Notes under the pieces: generated by a model
What the model was told of the DNA's origin: nothing
What the model saw: the letters and a program-made list of their open reading frames with translations, nothing else
Database searches by the model: none
Shown: positions 51,589 through 61,825 of the stretch, one piece after another
Numbering within the stretch: the first letter of the stretch is position 1
How the letters are laid out: every line of letters starts with the position of its first letter
Program-made: the position numbers and the translations under genes
Assembly: GCA_039583875.1 (NCBI GenBank)
Contig: CM077160.1
Span: forward strand, 114,905,314 to 114,969,313
Reading direction: 5' to 3'
DNA: 64,000 bases
Source of the DNA: Platanthera guangdongensis
Lineage: Eukaryota; Streptophyta; Magnoliopsida; Asparagales; Orchidaceae

Positions 51589-53735
51589 AATGACACAAAA
51601 TAAAGATTATGCTAGCATCGGACATCCAGTCTGCATATTAAAAACTTTGCAATCTGGAAGGCAAGAATCAAGTTGTACATGAACTCTGTTGATAAAGATA
51701 TTTTCAACTCTATTTTGACAGGTCCTCCTCAACCAATATCATGCACATCTACAACAACTTCTAGCACTCATGCAGTTCCACCATATGAGTGGACTTATGC
51801 TCAGAAAAAAGCTAAAATAGTTGATGCAAAAGCTAATAATATATTGGCTCAAATCATGTCAGATGACATTTTCCAAAAGGTGGTTGAATGCTCCTCTGCT
51901 AAAGAAATCTGGGACTCTCTAAACCGGATGGTGGCAGGCTTATCAGATGAAAGAAAGGATAGAAGATCTCTTCTAATATCTCAATATGAGAACTTCAAGA
52001 AGGAGGAATCTGAAACAGTGGCTGAGATGTATAACAAACTTAATGTTATCATCAATGAACTAAAAACTCTGGATAAAGATATCTCCTTGACTGAGATCAC
52101 TGACAAGATCCTGATGTGCTTCCCCAGCACTTGGGATTCCAGGATCTGGCCAATCAAAGAAGCCAGAAGTTTGAATGAGATATCCACTGAGTCTCTCCTA
52201 GGAAAGCTCAAATCCTATGAGCAATTAATCAAGACCAGAGAGGCTGCTGTACTGAAGGCCTCAACCTCTTCAAGAAAGGAGCATAATATTGCTTTCAAAG
52301 TAACAGATGAAACAGAAACCCTTCCTGCCAATGAAGAGTTGATGAGCCTACTGGCTAAAAGATTATACAAATTGGCCAAGAAAGATTTCAGAAGAAGTCC
52401 ATCCAAGAGTGATGATAAGCCTAAGTATGACTGGACTCCTACCAAGGATATTGTCTGCTTTGGATGCAAAAAGCCTGGGCACATTCTTCCTGAATGCCCA
52501 AAAGCTCAGAAAAGAGACATATGAAAGAGAAAGAGAACAAGAAGAATGCAAGCAGGCATTCATGCAAACACTCCTCCAGCAAATATAAAAGAAAAGAAAA
52601 AGGTTTCATTGCTGAAACCTAGAGTGATACTGATGAAGAGACCTCATCTTCTAGCTCCAGTGAAGATGAAGAAGAAAATAAGGCAAGAGAAGTTTGCCTC
52701 ATGGCAATCAATGCCTCATGCAGTAGGCCCAATGCTGAAGATCAAGCAGAAATTCATTCTGAGGAATCATAAGAGGAATCAGAGACAGAAGAGGATTAGG
52801 TAATATCTTCCTTTGATTTTAATTCTATTGATTTTGAAAATGAATTCAAAGCCTTATGTAATGATCTAATAAAATCTGAAAAAGAAATCAAAATACTAAG
52901 AGATATGCAAGCTGAATTTGATAATTTATTTGCTGAAAACACTAAGCTTAAGGATGATTTTGTTTTAGCAAATGAACAAATTATTTCTTTAAAAACATAA
53001 TTATGTGAGACCAAGTAACTTGAGGAATCTCTCAATGGGAGAAGCCTTAAGCTGATGGACTTCACGAGTACAGTCAATGCCAGACTGAATGACAAGCTGG
53101 GCTTGGGTGCTTCATCAAGCTTACCTCTCATACTTAAGAAAAATATATTATCAACCCCCATAAAATTTGTTTAAGCTAAAGGAAAAGAAGTAATAAATAA
53201 TAAACAACTCATAGAAGATTTAGTTAACTCTAAAAATCAAAAGAACGGAAACAAGACGTATCTAAATAAAAACAAAGTTCAATAGATTTTCTCAAACTCA
53301 GATCGACTAAATGTGACAAGTTCGTCGAACTCCGATCGACGATCTAGAACGCCAACATTAGCCATAAGAATTTGTCTTACTACGATCGACTAAACTTGTA
53401 TGGTTCTTCGAGAAGAGATTGATGAACGTGGGGAATAGAAAATGAATATATTCATTCTCTGAGTAGAGATCGACGATCTCATCCCATTTCGGCGAACTCA
53501 GATCGACGAACTTACAACATTTCATCAAACCCAGCCAGACTTAACAAAAATCATAACTTTAACAGAAATTTTAATCAACCTAGTCAACCTATTAATCCAT
53601 TTGCTAATTGGGAAATTCCAGCTAGGAGATACCATCCTTTAGGATATAAATCGCAACCTGAATTTTCTGTTATATCAAGTTTTTCTTATCAGAAAAATAA
53701 AGGGCCCAAAGTAATCTGTGTCAAGAACAACTAAT
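51589..53735 (+). pseudogene. gag of element F (disrupted)
   Basis: The start is probably ATG 51589 (MTQNKDYASIG); a shift near 51640 leads into the main frame (NFAIWKARIKLYMNSV). The 283-residue stretch 51673-52524 has the UBN2-type domain (AKEIWDSLNRMV, RRSLLISQYENF, DKILMCFPSTWD) and a CCHC knuckle CFGCKKPGHILPEC at about 52460-52500. After a stop, the acidic and coiled-coil tail is broken. A 250-bp block of TCGACGA-type repeats (53285-53530) sits before the end. TAA at 53732-53734 precedes TTTGCAGG. Confidence 0.83.
53285..53530 (+). repeat. TCGACGA-type repeats between gag and protease of F
   Basis: Copies such as GTTCGTCGAACTCCGATCGACG (in two overlapping parts) and CAGATCGACGAAC lie in a stretch that interrupts the gag coding sequence. 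The motif is that of the LTR U3 of F. Confidence 0.75.
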
Positions 53736-53743
53736 TTTTTCCT

Positions 53744-56700
53744 TTGCAGGTAAAGAGCTGTCCAGCTTTAAATCAACAATGGTATCTGGACAGTGGATGC
53801 TCCAAGCATATGACTGGTAGCAAGGATAATCTAAATAATTACAAGTCCAAGTTGGGACCAAAGGTGATCTTTGGTGACTCAAATTGTGGTCAGTCTGAAG
53901 GCTTTAGAGAAGTTAAGATTGGAGCAGTCACTTTCAAAAAGGTTACATATATAAGTAGACTAAAACATAACCTCATATTCATAAGTCAACTGTGTGATGA
54001 AGGTTATCAGGTATATTTTAAATCCAGCTCTTGTATTATTTCTACTAAAGAAAACCAAGCTGTTTTAATTGGAAATAGATATGGCAATATATATGTAGTT
54101 GATTTTCATTCTCCAACATCAGATATATATTTACATAATCTTTTTAGAAATCAAAATGATTTATGGCATAAAAGATTAGGACATGTTAATATGAAAAACA
54201 TTGCTAGGTTATCTAAAGACAACCTTGTTAGAGATTTGCCTTCTGCTCCCTATAATAAGGAAGGACTCTACAGGGCTTGTCAATTAGGAAAGCAAAGTAA
54301 ATCTTGTTTTAAATCAATTAATAAGAGTGATTCACCTAGGATCTTGTACTTACTATACATGAAATGTTTTGGCACAATTGTTGTACAAAGCCTAGGAGGG
54401 TAATCTTATAATCTAGTTATTGTAGATGACTTCTCAAGATTCACTTGGGTGTTCTTCCTGAGATCTAAGTCATATACATTCAAGGTTCTTATAGATTTTC
54501 TCAAGACCATACATATTGAGTACTCTACTCAAGTTGTATTGATCATAAGTGATCATGGTACTGAGTTTGAGTCTCTTCTTATGTATGAGTTCTGTGAGAA
54601 GGAAGGTATCAGGCATTATTTCTCAGCTCCTAGAACTCCTCAACAAAATAGGGTAGCTGAAAGGAAAAATAGAACCCTAATTGAAGCTGCAGGCACATTA
54701 CTTGCAGATGCTTACATGCACCTATCATTTTGGGCAGAGGCTGTGAGCACAGCAAACTATGTACTGAACAGAAGTTTAATACATAAACTTAAGAATAAGA
54801 CTCCCTATAAATTGCTTAAATGGAAGAAACCTAAAATCACCTATTTTAAAATATTTGGTTGCATATGTTATATACATAATAATGACAAGAAATATATTAG
54901 AAAGTTTGAAACTAAGGCTACAGCGGGAATTTATCTAGGATATTCCCAAGTCAGCAAAGCTTATAGAGTGTTTAATAAATCTTCTTTAAAAATTGAGGAA
55001 TCGGTTCATGTAACTTTTGATGAAGCTAACATGTCTTATAAGGAGAAAGAAATTTCTACCAACAACACTTTGCAGGTACCTCACTTGTGTGAGAGATTGG
55101 ATGATTTAAGCCTCACCCAAGAGGTTCCAATACATCCTTCTCCACAAGTTGAAGAAGAAAGTGAAGAAGAAAGCACAGAAGTGACTGAACCCTTCCAACA
55201 GCTAATAAAAATCCACAAGAGGAATTTATTCCCCAAGCTATTGCCCAACCTGCTCCTCCCACTGATTTTGTCACTCTTAGAGATCACCCTAGATCTCAAG
55301 TGATTGGAGACATTTCAGCTAGTATGCAAACAAGGCATCAACTAAACCCTGACTTGATGTTTGCTTATTTCCTCTCTCAACATGAGCCCCAATCCATTAA
55401 ATATGTAGAGCAAGATCCCCACTGGATCATTGCAATGCAAGAGAAGCTGACTCAATTTGAGAGATGTAGAGTTTGGGATTTGATTCCTAGACCCAAAGAC
55501 TACCCAGTCATTGGAACCAAATGGGTATTCAGAAATAAATTGGATGCAGAAGGCAACATTATGAGGAATAAGGCAAGGCTAGTAGCCCAAGGCTATTGGC
55601 AAGAGGAAGGCATTGATTATGATAAAATATTTTCTCCTATTGCAAGACTTGAGGCTATAAGAATCTTCCTTGCATATGCTGCATTCAAGAAATTCAAAGT
55701 CTATCAAATGGATATTAAAAGTGCTTTTCTGAATGGACAAATCAAAGAAGAAGTATATGTGGAGCAATCACCAGGTTTTATCTCTCCAACTTATCCTTCT
55801 TATGTCTTTAGATTGCATAAAGCTCTCTATGGTTTAAAGCAAGCTCCAAAAGCTTGGTATGAGACCTTAGCTAGCTTCTTGTTAGAGCATATATTTTTTA
55901 GAGATATTATAGATAGGACTCTTTTTATTAAGCATCATAAAGATAAAATCTTATTAGTACAAATTTATGTAGATGATATTATCTTTGGCTCAACTGATCC
56001 CAAACTGTGCAAAAGGTTCTCTAACTTTATGCATTCAAAGTTTGAGATGAGTAGCATGGGTGAACTTTCATATTTCCTTGGTCTCCAAGTGAAATAATCA
56101 TCTGATGGTATCTTCATCTCCTAATCTATATATGCTAAGGAGCTTATTAAAAGATTTGGGATGTGTGATTTCTCAGCTATGAAGACACCCATGACTAAAA
56201 ATGCTGTGATAGATTCTGATGAGCATGGAAAATCTATTGATCAGAAGTTGTATAGGCCCATTGTTGGGTCCTTATTATATCTCACAGCAAGTAGGCCAGA
56301 CATCATGTTTTCTACATGAATTTGTGCTAGGTTCCAAGTGAACCCTAAAGAATCTCACTATATTTTGCTAAAAAGAATTTTGAGATATATAAAAGGTTGT
56401 CCAAATCTAGGACTTTTATATCCATCAGAGTCAGAATTTGATTTAACTGGATTTTCAGATGCTGACTATGCTGGATGTAGAGTGGACAAAAAAAAGAACA
56501 ACAGGGACATACCAGTTCCTTGGTGATAGGCTAGTGTCATGGTTCTGTAAAAAGCAAACCTCTGTGTCCACATCTGCTGCAGAAGCAGAATATATAGTTG
56601 CTGGCAGTTGTTGCTCACAAGTTTTGTGGATACCAAACCAACTACTGGATTATGGATATAACTTAAATAATTCAACTATATATTGTGATAGTACCAATGC

Positions 56701-56920
56701 TATATCCATAGCACAAAATCCAATGCATCATAGTAGGACCAAACATAGAAAAATAAGACATCATTTCATTAGAGACTGTGTAGACAAAATGAAAATTAAT
56801 CTTGTCATTATTTCCACTAATTTAAAAAGAGCAGACATCTTCACCAAGCCATTGGATGAGAAGAAACATCTATTTTTCTTAAATCAGTTAGGAATGATCA
56901 ATGGAGATGAGTTAATTTAA
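53744..56920 (+). pseudogene. pol of element F (several stops)
   Basis: Protease WYLDSGCSKHMTG; GAG-pre-integrase WHKRLGHVN with CQLGKQ; integrase with VDDFSRFTW, SDHGTEF and RVAERKNRT (D, D, E present). A stop at about 54401 and a shift near 55215 break it. RT (55300-56097) has [14 protein letters not shown] and [11 protein letters not shown], then TAA at 56095-56097 and TAA at 56122. RNase H resumes (DADYAGCRVDKK), with a shift at an A run near 56490, and ends ADIFTKPLDEKK to TAA 56918-56920. More decayed than E but with all domains. Confidence 0.9.
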
Positions 56921-56934
56921 ATTTTGTCTGTGGT

Positions 56935-57210
56935 CAACGATTCGTTGACAGTTCGTCCAACGAATATTGACAATCTGTGAACTCCTCGTGAAGAGTTCGT
57001 TGAACGGAGTTTGACGATCACTTCTTAGTGAAACAATTTTCGTCGAACGGAGATAGACAATCCCTACTTCAGTGAATTTTTCGTCGAACTAAGATCGATG
57101 ATTTATTCGTTTTCTTCAGACTGAGATCGACGAACTCATTTTCCATTAAAATACTTCGTTGAACTTAGATTGAAGATCTTTTCTTATTTCGTTGAACGGA
57201 GTTTGGCGGT
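56935..57210 (+). promoter_or_regulatory. TCGTCGAACG-type array before the third ORF of F
   Basis: Repeated TTCGTTGAACGGAG, TTCGTCGAACGGAGAT and AGATCGACGAAC variants between the pol end and the TATA box, the motif of the LTR of F. Confidence 0.65.
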
Positions 57211-57225
57211 TCATATTCTGAAAAC

Positions 57226-57237
57226 CTTATATATAGG
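57226..57237 (+). promoter_or_regulatory. TATA box before the third ORF of F
   Basis: CTTATATATAGG, 74 nt before the ATG at 57311, just after the repeat array. Confidence 0.6.
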
Positions 57238-57310
57238 TTTTCTTCGAGCTCCGTCCTGCGCTTTCAGTTCCTTTGCACTTGATCTTTGTTTCTCTCTTGC
57301 AAGTGCACTC

Positions 57311-57820
57311 ATGGCGAATCCAGCAAGGGCTCTCTCCGCAATGAAATTCGATATGGGCTTTGAAATTAATTTCGACTCTTTCCAGTTTTCTGATGCAATC
57401 TTTGTTGAAATCCTGAAGTTGTTTGAAGATCAACATTTGAAGCAGTTCATGACACATAAATCAAGATTGCAATGACCGAAATCAAAGAATGGGTATTTAT
57501 CTCCTCAACAACAGAAGATACCATGACAGGAACTATTTCTGGTAATCAAGTCTCCTTTTCCCCCAATATAGTCACCGAAATTTTTGTTCTTCTGAATGGT
57601 GATGATGAGATAGAAATGGACTCTGAGGAATATAATAATATGTTAATCAAAATGGATCATTCTTGAGATAACCCTAATAAGCTGCTGAAAAAGGACTTGT
57701 CTGTTGAATATATGTTCTTAGCAGATATAGTCGGCAAGGTGCTGCTGGGCAAGCATACAACACATGACTACATCAACAGGCACTAGTTCTTGGTGATGGG
57801 TGCCTTGCTTGATAGGAAAG
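57311..57820 (+). pseudogene. Third ORF of element F (truncated by G)
   Basis: ATG at 57311 (MANPARALSAMKFDMG). It aligns with the third ORF of D over LKQFMTHKSRL, TISGNQVSFSPNIVTEIFVLL and FLADIVGKVLLGKHTTHD. A TGA at 57473-57475, TGA at 57664-57666 and TAG at 57784-57786 interrupt it, and G inserts at 57821. Function unknown. Confidence 0.65.
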
Positions 57821-59479
57821 TGTTGGGTATTGTATCCACAATGTACCTGATTTGAAGAAACCCCTGGACAAGCTAAGGTAAATAGGCAATGTATTTGATG
57901 AAAGCTCTTAAGTTGTGCTTGCAGTTATTCCACGCTAAGTGCACACCAATGTCAGGGTGGAGTAGGTCAATATACACGGGTCTGCACGACATAATCCCTC
58001 GTTGAGTAGATCAGTGTGTTGGCCTACGTGTACTCTCTCTATTGGAGTGCACTTACTTTCACGTACAGGGCTGTGTTTATGCAAGAGCAGTCAAGGAGCA
58101 AGGATAGGTCAAGGAGCAGCTCTTGGGTGGAAAGACGAAAAATCGTCTAAGTGTAAATCGACGAGAATCACCAAGTAATTCTTGCCGATTCGGCGAGAAT
58201 CAGTGGCTGACTCTCGCCGAACTCGATCCAGCTACTTCTAAGCGAGCACCTCTGCTTCTAAGTAAGAATCGACGAGAATCACCAAGTGATTCTCGCCGAT
58301 TCGGCGAGAATCACTAGTGATTCTCGTCGAATCGTCGAGAATCACTGGTTGATTCTCGCCGTCTCGACCTGGTTTAATCAGAGCGTGCAATCAAGTCAAC
58401 ATCGACGAGAATCATCTTTGATTCTCGCCGAATCGACGAGAATCACCTTTGATTCTCGCCGATTCGACGAGAATCACCTTCTATTCTCGCCGATTTTGAC
58501 TTAGGCGATTTTCTGGAAACCGCTGGACCGGATTCTGCCGCTGGCACTATTTTGAACCGGATTTTGGGTTTCTTCTTGTGGGACCCACAACGGTCACTTT
58601 GGTGTTTTCCTGTGTATATATATACGGGTATTTTTGAACAGTAATATACACAGACACAGAAAGAAGCCGAGCGACGATCTTGACCTAATATCGCGAAACT
58701 GCTCCGTCGCCGCTCGCGCTAGTTGGTCGCCGCTTTTGATCGAGATTTCTTCCAGATCTTCCGGCGACAGAAGCTTAGCCAAGCTTAGAGTCTCACGCGT
58801 CTATCCAGAGATCCCTTGTCTCTCGATTTGTTGATCGGAAAAAACTTCCCCGTCCGAATCGATCGAGACGACCGATCCTCGTGTGACCGTTGGTAGACCT
58901 AGCTAGCTTCGCTACGAAGTTTGGATCTCCAAAGTACAGCAGCCGCACATCGTCGTCGCCGCCGATCCCGTGAACCTTGCCGCCGCCCATCTTGCCGCGG
59001 CCGGTTCCGGGGAGATCCTCTCCAAGAGAGATCTAGGGTTGTGGACTCTTTGTGGACTTCAAGAACACGTCGTCAACAAAGAGGGACATCTTAGTCTCCA
59101 AACGTAGTTTGTATCTCTTGTACATTCTAGTTTTACTTTTGTTGTAAAGGAACGCTTGTTCCGAGTTGTAAGGGTTGGGTGCAACCCGTGTGTGGGAGTG
59201 TTGACTCCTACGTGTGGAAGGGTTCCTTCCGATAGTGCAAGGATTGGATTTCAATCCTGTTGGTGAAGAGACCGAGTCGTCCCTTGTTGGGAGATAGGTC
59301 GAAGGGGGAAAGTGGATGTACCCAAATCGGGGAACCACTATAAATAGCTTGTGTATTCTGTGTGTTGTGCTGTTTAATTTTATTGTGCAGGTACAATTTT
59401 AAATTCCGCAAAAACGCTGCACGTCACCTATTCCCCCCCCCCCCATAGGTGAAGTTAGCTGACACTAGGTAGACTTTCA
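57821..59479 (+). repeat. 5' LTR of G
   Basis: 1659 bp, TGTTGGGTATTG...TAGACTTTCA. Palindrome array 58157-58498 with arms GATTCTCGCCGA and TCGGCGAGAATC; TATA-like GTATATATATAC at 58613-58624; conserved GTGGATGTACCCAAA from 59312; C12 tract near 59433. Primer site TGGTATCAAAGCC at 59482. Confidence 0.93.
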
Positions 59480-59525
59480 AGTGGTATCAAAGCCGCTAGT
59501 GTCAAGAAGGAGGCAAACATCTACT

Positions 59526-61812
59526 ATGGACGAGCTCAAGTTCTCAGGCAAGATCCCAGTGTGCACCAGACTCAACTTTCCTATTTGGAAGGAAAGGATG
59601 AGGTTGTACATGGAAGCATTTGATCCTCGACTCTTCATGATCATGGAGGAGGGACCCTATGTCCCCACTAAGGTCTCCACCATTGATCCTACCAAGAAAG
59701 TGCTGAAGAAACTTTCTGAAATGGACAAGGACGAGATGGTGCTAGTGGGACTTGATAAGAAGGCGCGGAACATTCTGGTCAGCGCGGTTGATGACTCAAT
59801 GATGCAAAACTTCTGCAACTGCGGGACAGCACAGGAGATCTGGCATTGCCTGATCATCCTAATGGAGGGCACTGATGAAGTGAGGGGTGATCGGAGATCC
59901 CTCCTGAACCAGAAATATGAGGCCTTCAGACAAGGGCCTAAGGAAGAGATCGGAGTCACCTACGAGAATTTCCTCAAGATTGTCAACGCTCTCAAAGGAT
60001 ACGGAAGAGTGTTCACTAATGGTGAACTCAATGATAAATTCCTTAGGTCCCTTACTAAGGAATGGGACACAAAGATCTGCGCCATCCGAGAGTTTGGCAG
60101 ACTAGCTGAAACAGACCCGCAAATTCTGTTTGGGAAGCTAATGTCCTATGAGCTCCAACTGAATACCAGGAAAGCAGAAGAAGAAGCAGAGAAGGCTGCA
60201 GCCAAAGAAAAGACTGTGGCTCTAAAAGCCAGTCACTCCAAAAAAGGCAAGGGTGCGGTTTCATACCATGCCAAGAAAAAGGATGAGGAGGAGGACTCCG
60301 AGCCATGCTCCTCCAGCTCAGAGCTGTCGGAGGAGGATTTCTCCCTCATCACCCGAGAGTTCAAGAAATTCCTCAAGATGAGGAATCAAAGAAAGAGAGA
60401 CGGCTCCTCCTCCAGGCATCAGAAGAAAAATTATTCTTCTGACAGGTATGCTTCTAAACCGAACAAACATCGTTCCTCTGACATTATTTGCTTTGGATGC
60501 AATAAGCCAGGACACGTCGTGGCCGACTGCTATCAAGGCAAGAGAGAAAAAGAGAAAGGAGAGGGGCTCAAATCTTCTAGAGATAAGAAGAAAGAGCGGA
60601 GCTACATCGCCAAAAAGCCAAAGACACTGAGTGAGTCTGATTCCTCAGACTCCAGTGATGATGAGGAAGCCTACTTCGGGCTGGTGGGTCGCTCCGACTT
60701 AAAAGGAGAATGCCCCCCATTTACTGGGAAGGTAAAAGCTCACACCCCTCTCTCCGACTCTGAATCTGATCCTGAGTCTCAGGATGATGAACCTGAAGAT
60801 AGCCTTTCGGCTCGGGAAGCGGAGCTCCTCGAGAAGTATGAGCTTCTGCTCAACACTTTCGAGGAGTGCCATAAGAGATTGAAGGCTGAGAAAAAGGAAG
60901 TTAAATTCCTTAAGGGTGAGTGTGTCTCCCTAAGGGAAGAGGTCACCAGTTTGATTTCTCTCCGACAGGAGCACCTTGACCTGACTTCTAAGCACTCAGA
61001 ATCTCTTAAACTCCTTGATCTTAAGCAGGAGGAAGTCAACAAGTTGGAAGAACAACTTGCGGCAGAAAGGAAGATCGTCAAGAGCTTCTCTATGCCAAAA
61101 ACTGTTCTTCCAGTAGTTGATACCTTCTCTGCTCAGGCCAAATGGAGCTGGCTTGGGGCATGTAGGGGTATCTGGTTCCTCATCTAGGAGAAACAGGAAC
61201 CAGAGGAAGAATAAGGCCGCCAAGAAGGCCTCTGCTGATGAAAAGGGAAAGGCTCCGCTCAGTCCTGTTGCGTTCAGAAAGCCTAGCTTTCCTTGCAACC
61301 AACATGACTTTGAATCAACCTTTGGTCATCATTTCCGGCCCTCGGTTGCAAAGCCAAAGAGCCGATATGAGGACCTTTCCCCGAATTTCCGTGAGAGTGC
61401 CTTCAAAGCACCTTATGAGGAAATCCACATGGGAAATTATGGTCAATTCTCTAGCGGCCATAATGGAAAGCAGGCACCAAGAGTCAAGCCTGTTATACTG
61501 ACGAAATAGAAGGTGAAGAAGTCATGTGACTGCAATCACTATGAGGCCTCCACCTCCAGATCCAAGGCCCCGGATGTACCCACCATTCCCAGGGTAAGGC
61601 AGGAGCCTAGGAAGAGGTACAACGGATTTGACTGTTGGTGTTGTGGCAAAATCGGTCATTTTGCCGTGGATTGTTGGTTTAACCCGAGATATAACGAGAC
61701 TCCCTATGTTAGCACTGCGAGGCCGGCCACTCGTAAGGTTAACCAACCGAGGGGGAGTATGCTAACCAGGAATCTAGGACCCAAGTTCGATTGGGTTCCT
61801 AAGGGAAATTAA
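59526..61812 (+). pseudogene. gag of element G (disrupted)
   Basis: ATG 59526 (MDELKFSGKIPV); same domain order as Gag of E, with CCHC CFGCNKPGHVVADC at about 60490-60531. A 1-nt insertion near 61141 shifts the frame to a stop near 61187, and a TAG sits at about 61507-61509. The tail keeps the second knuckle CWCCGKIGHFAVDC (about 61630-61675) and ends KGN, TAA 61810-61812. The tail shows what E lost through its 1-nt deletion. Confidence 0.9.
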
Positions 61813-61825
61813 TTTTGTTTTGCAG
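61594..61825 (+). other. Intron-like segment at the gag-pol junction of G
   Basis: Begins AGG|GTAAGGCAGG and ends AATTTTGTTTTGCAG|GAA, 232 nt. Removing it joins the gag codon AGG to the pol codon GAA in the pol frame, skipping the second knuckle and the gag stop. Unspliced, pol is in the +1 frame relative to gag. This is a prediction from sequence only. Confidence 0.5.

Larger units (their letters stand above)
49806..57820 (+). mobile_element. Sirevirus-type copia element F (right end outside window)
   Basis: Plus-strand element with a 5' LTR, primer site, gag, pol and third ORF, then interrupted by G at 57821. The left flank is CGTTC (49801-49805). More AT-rich and more decayed than E. The solo LTR inside element B is a relative of its LTR. 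Confidence 0.88.
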
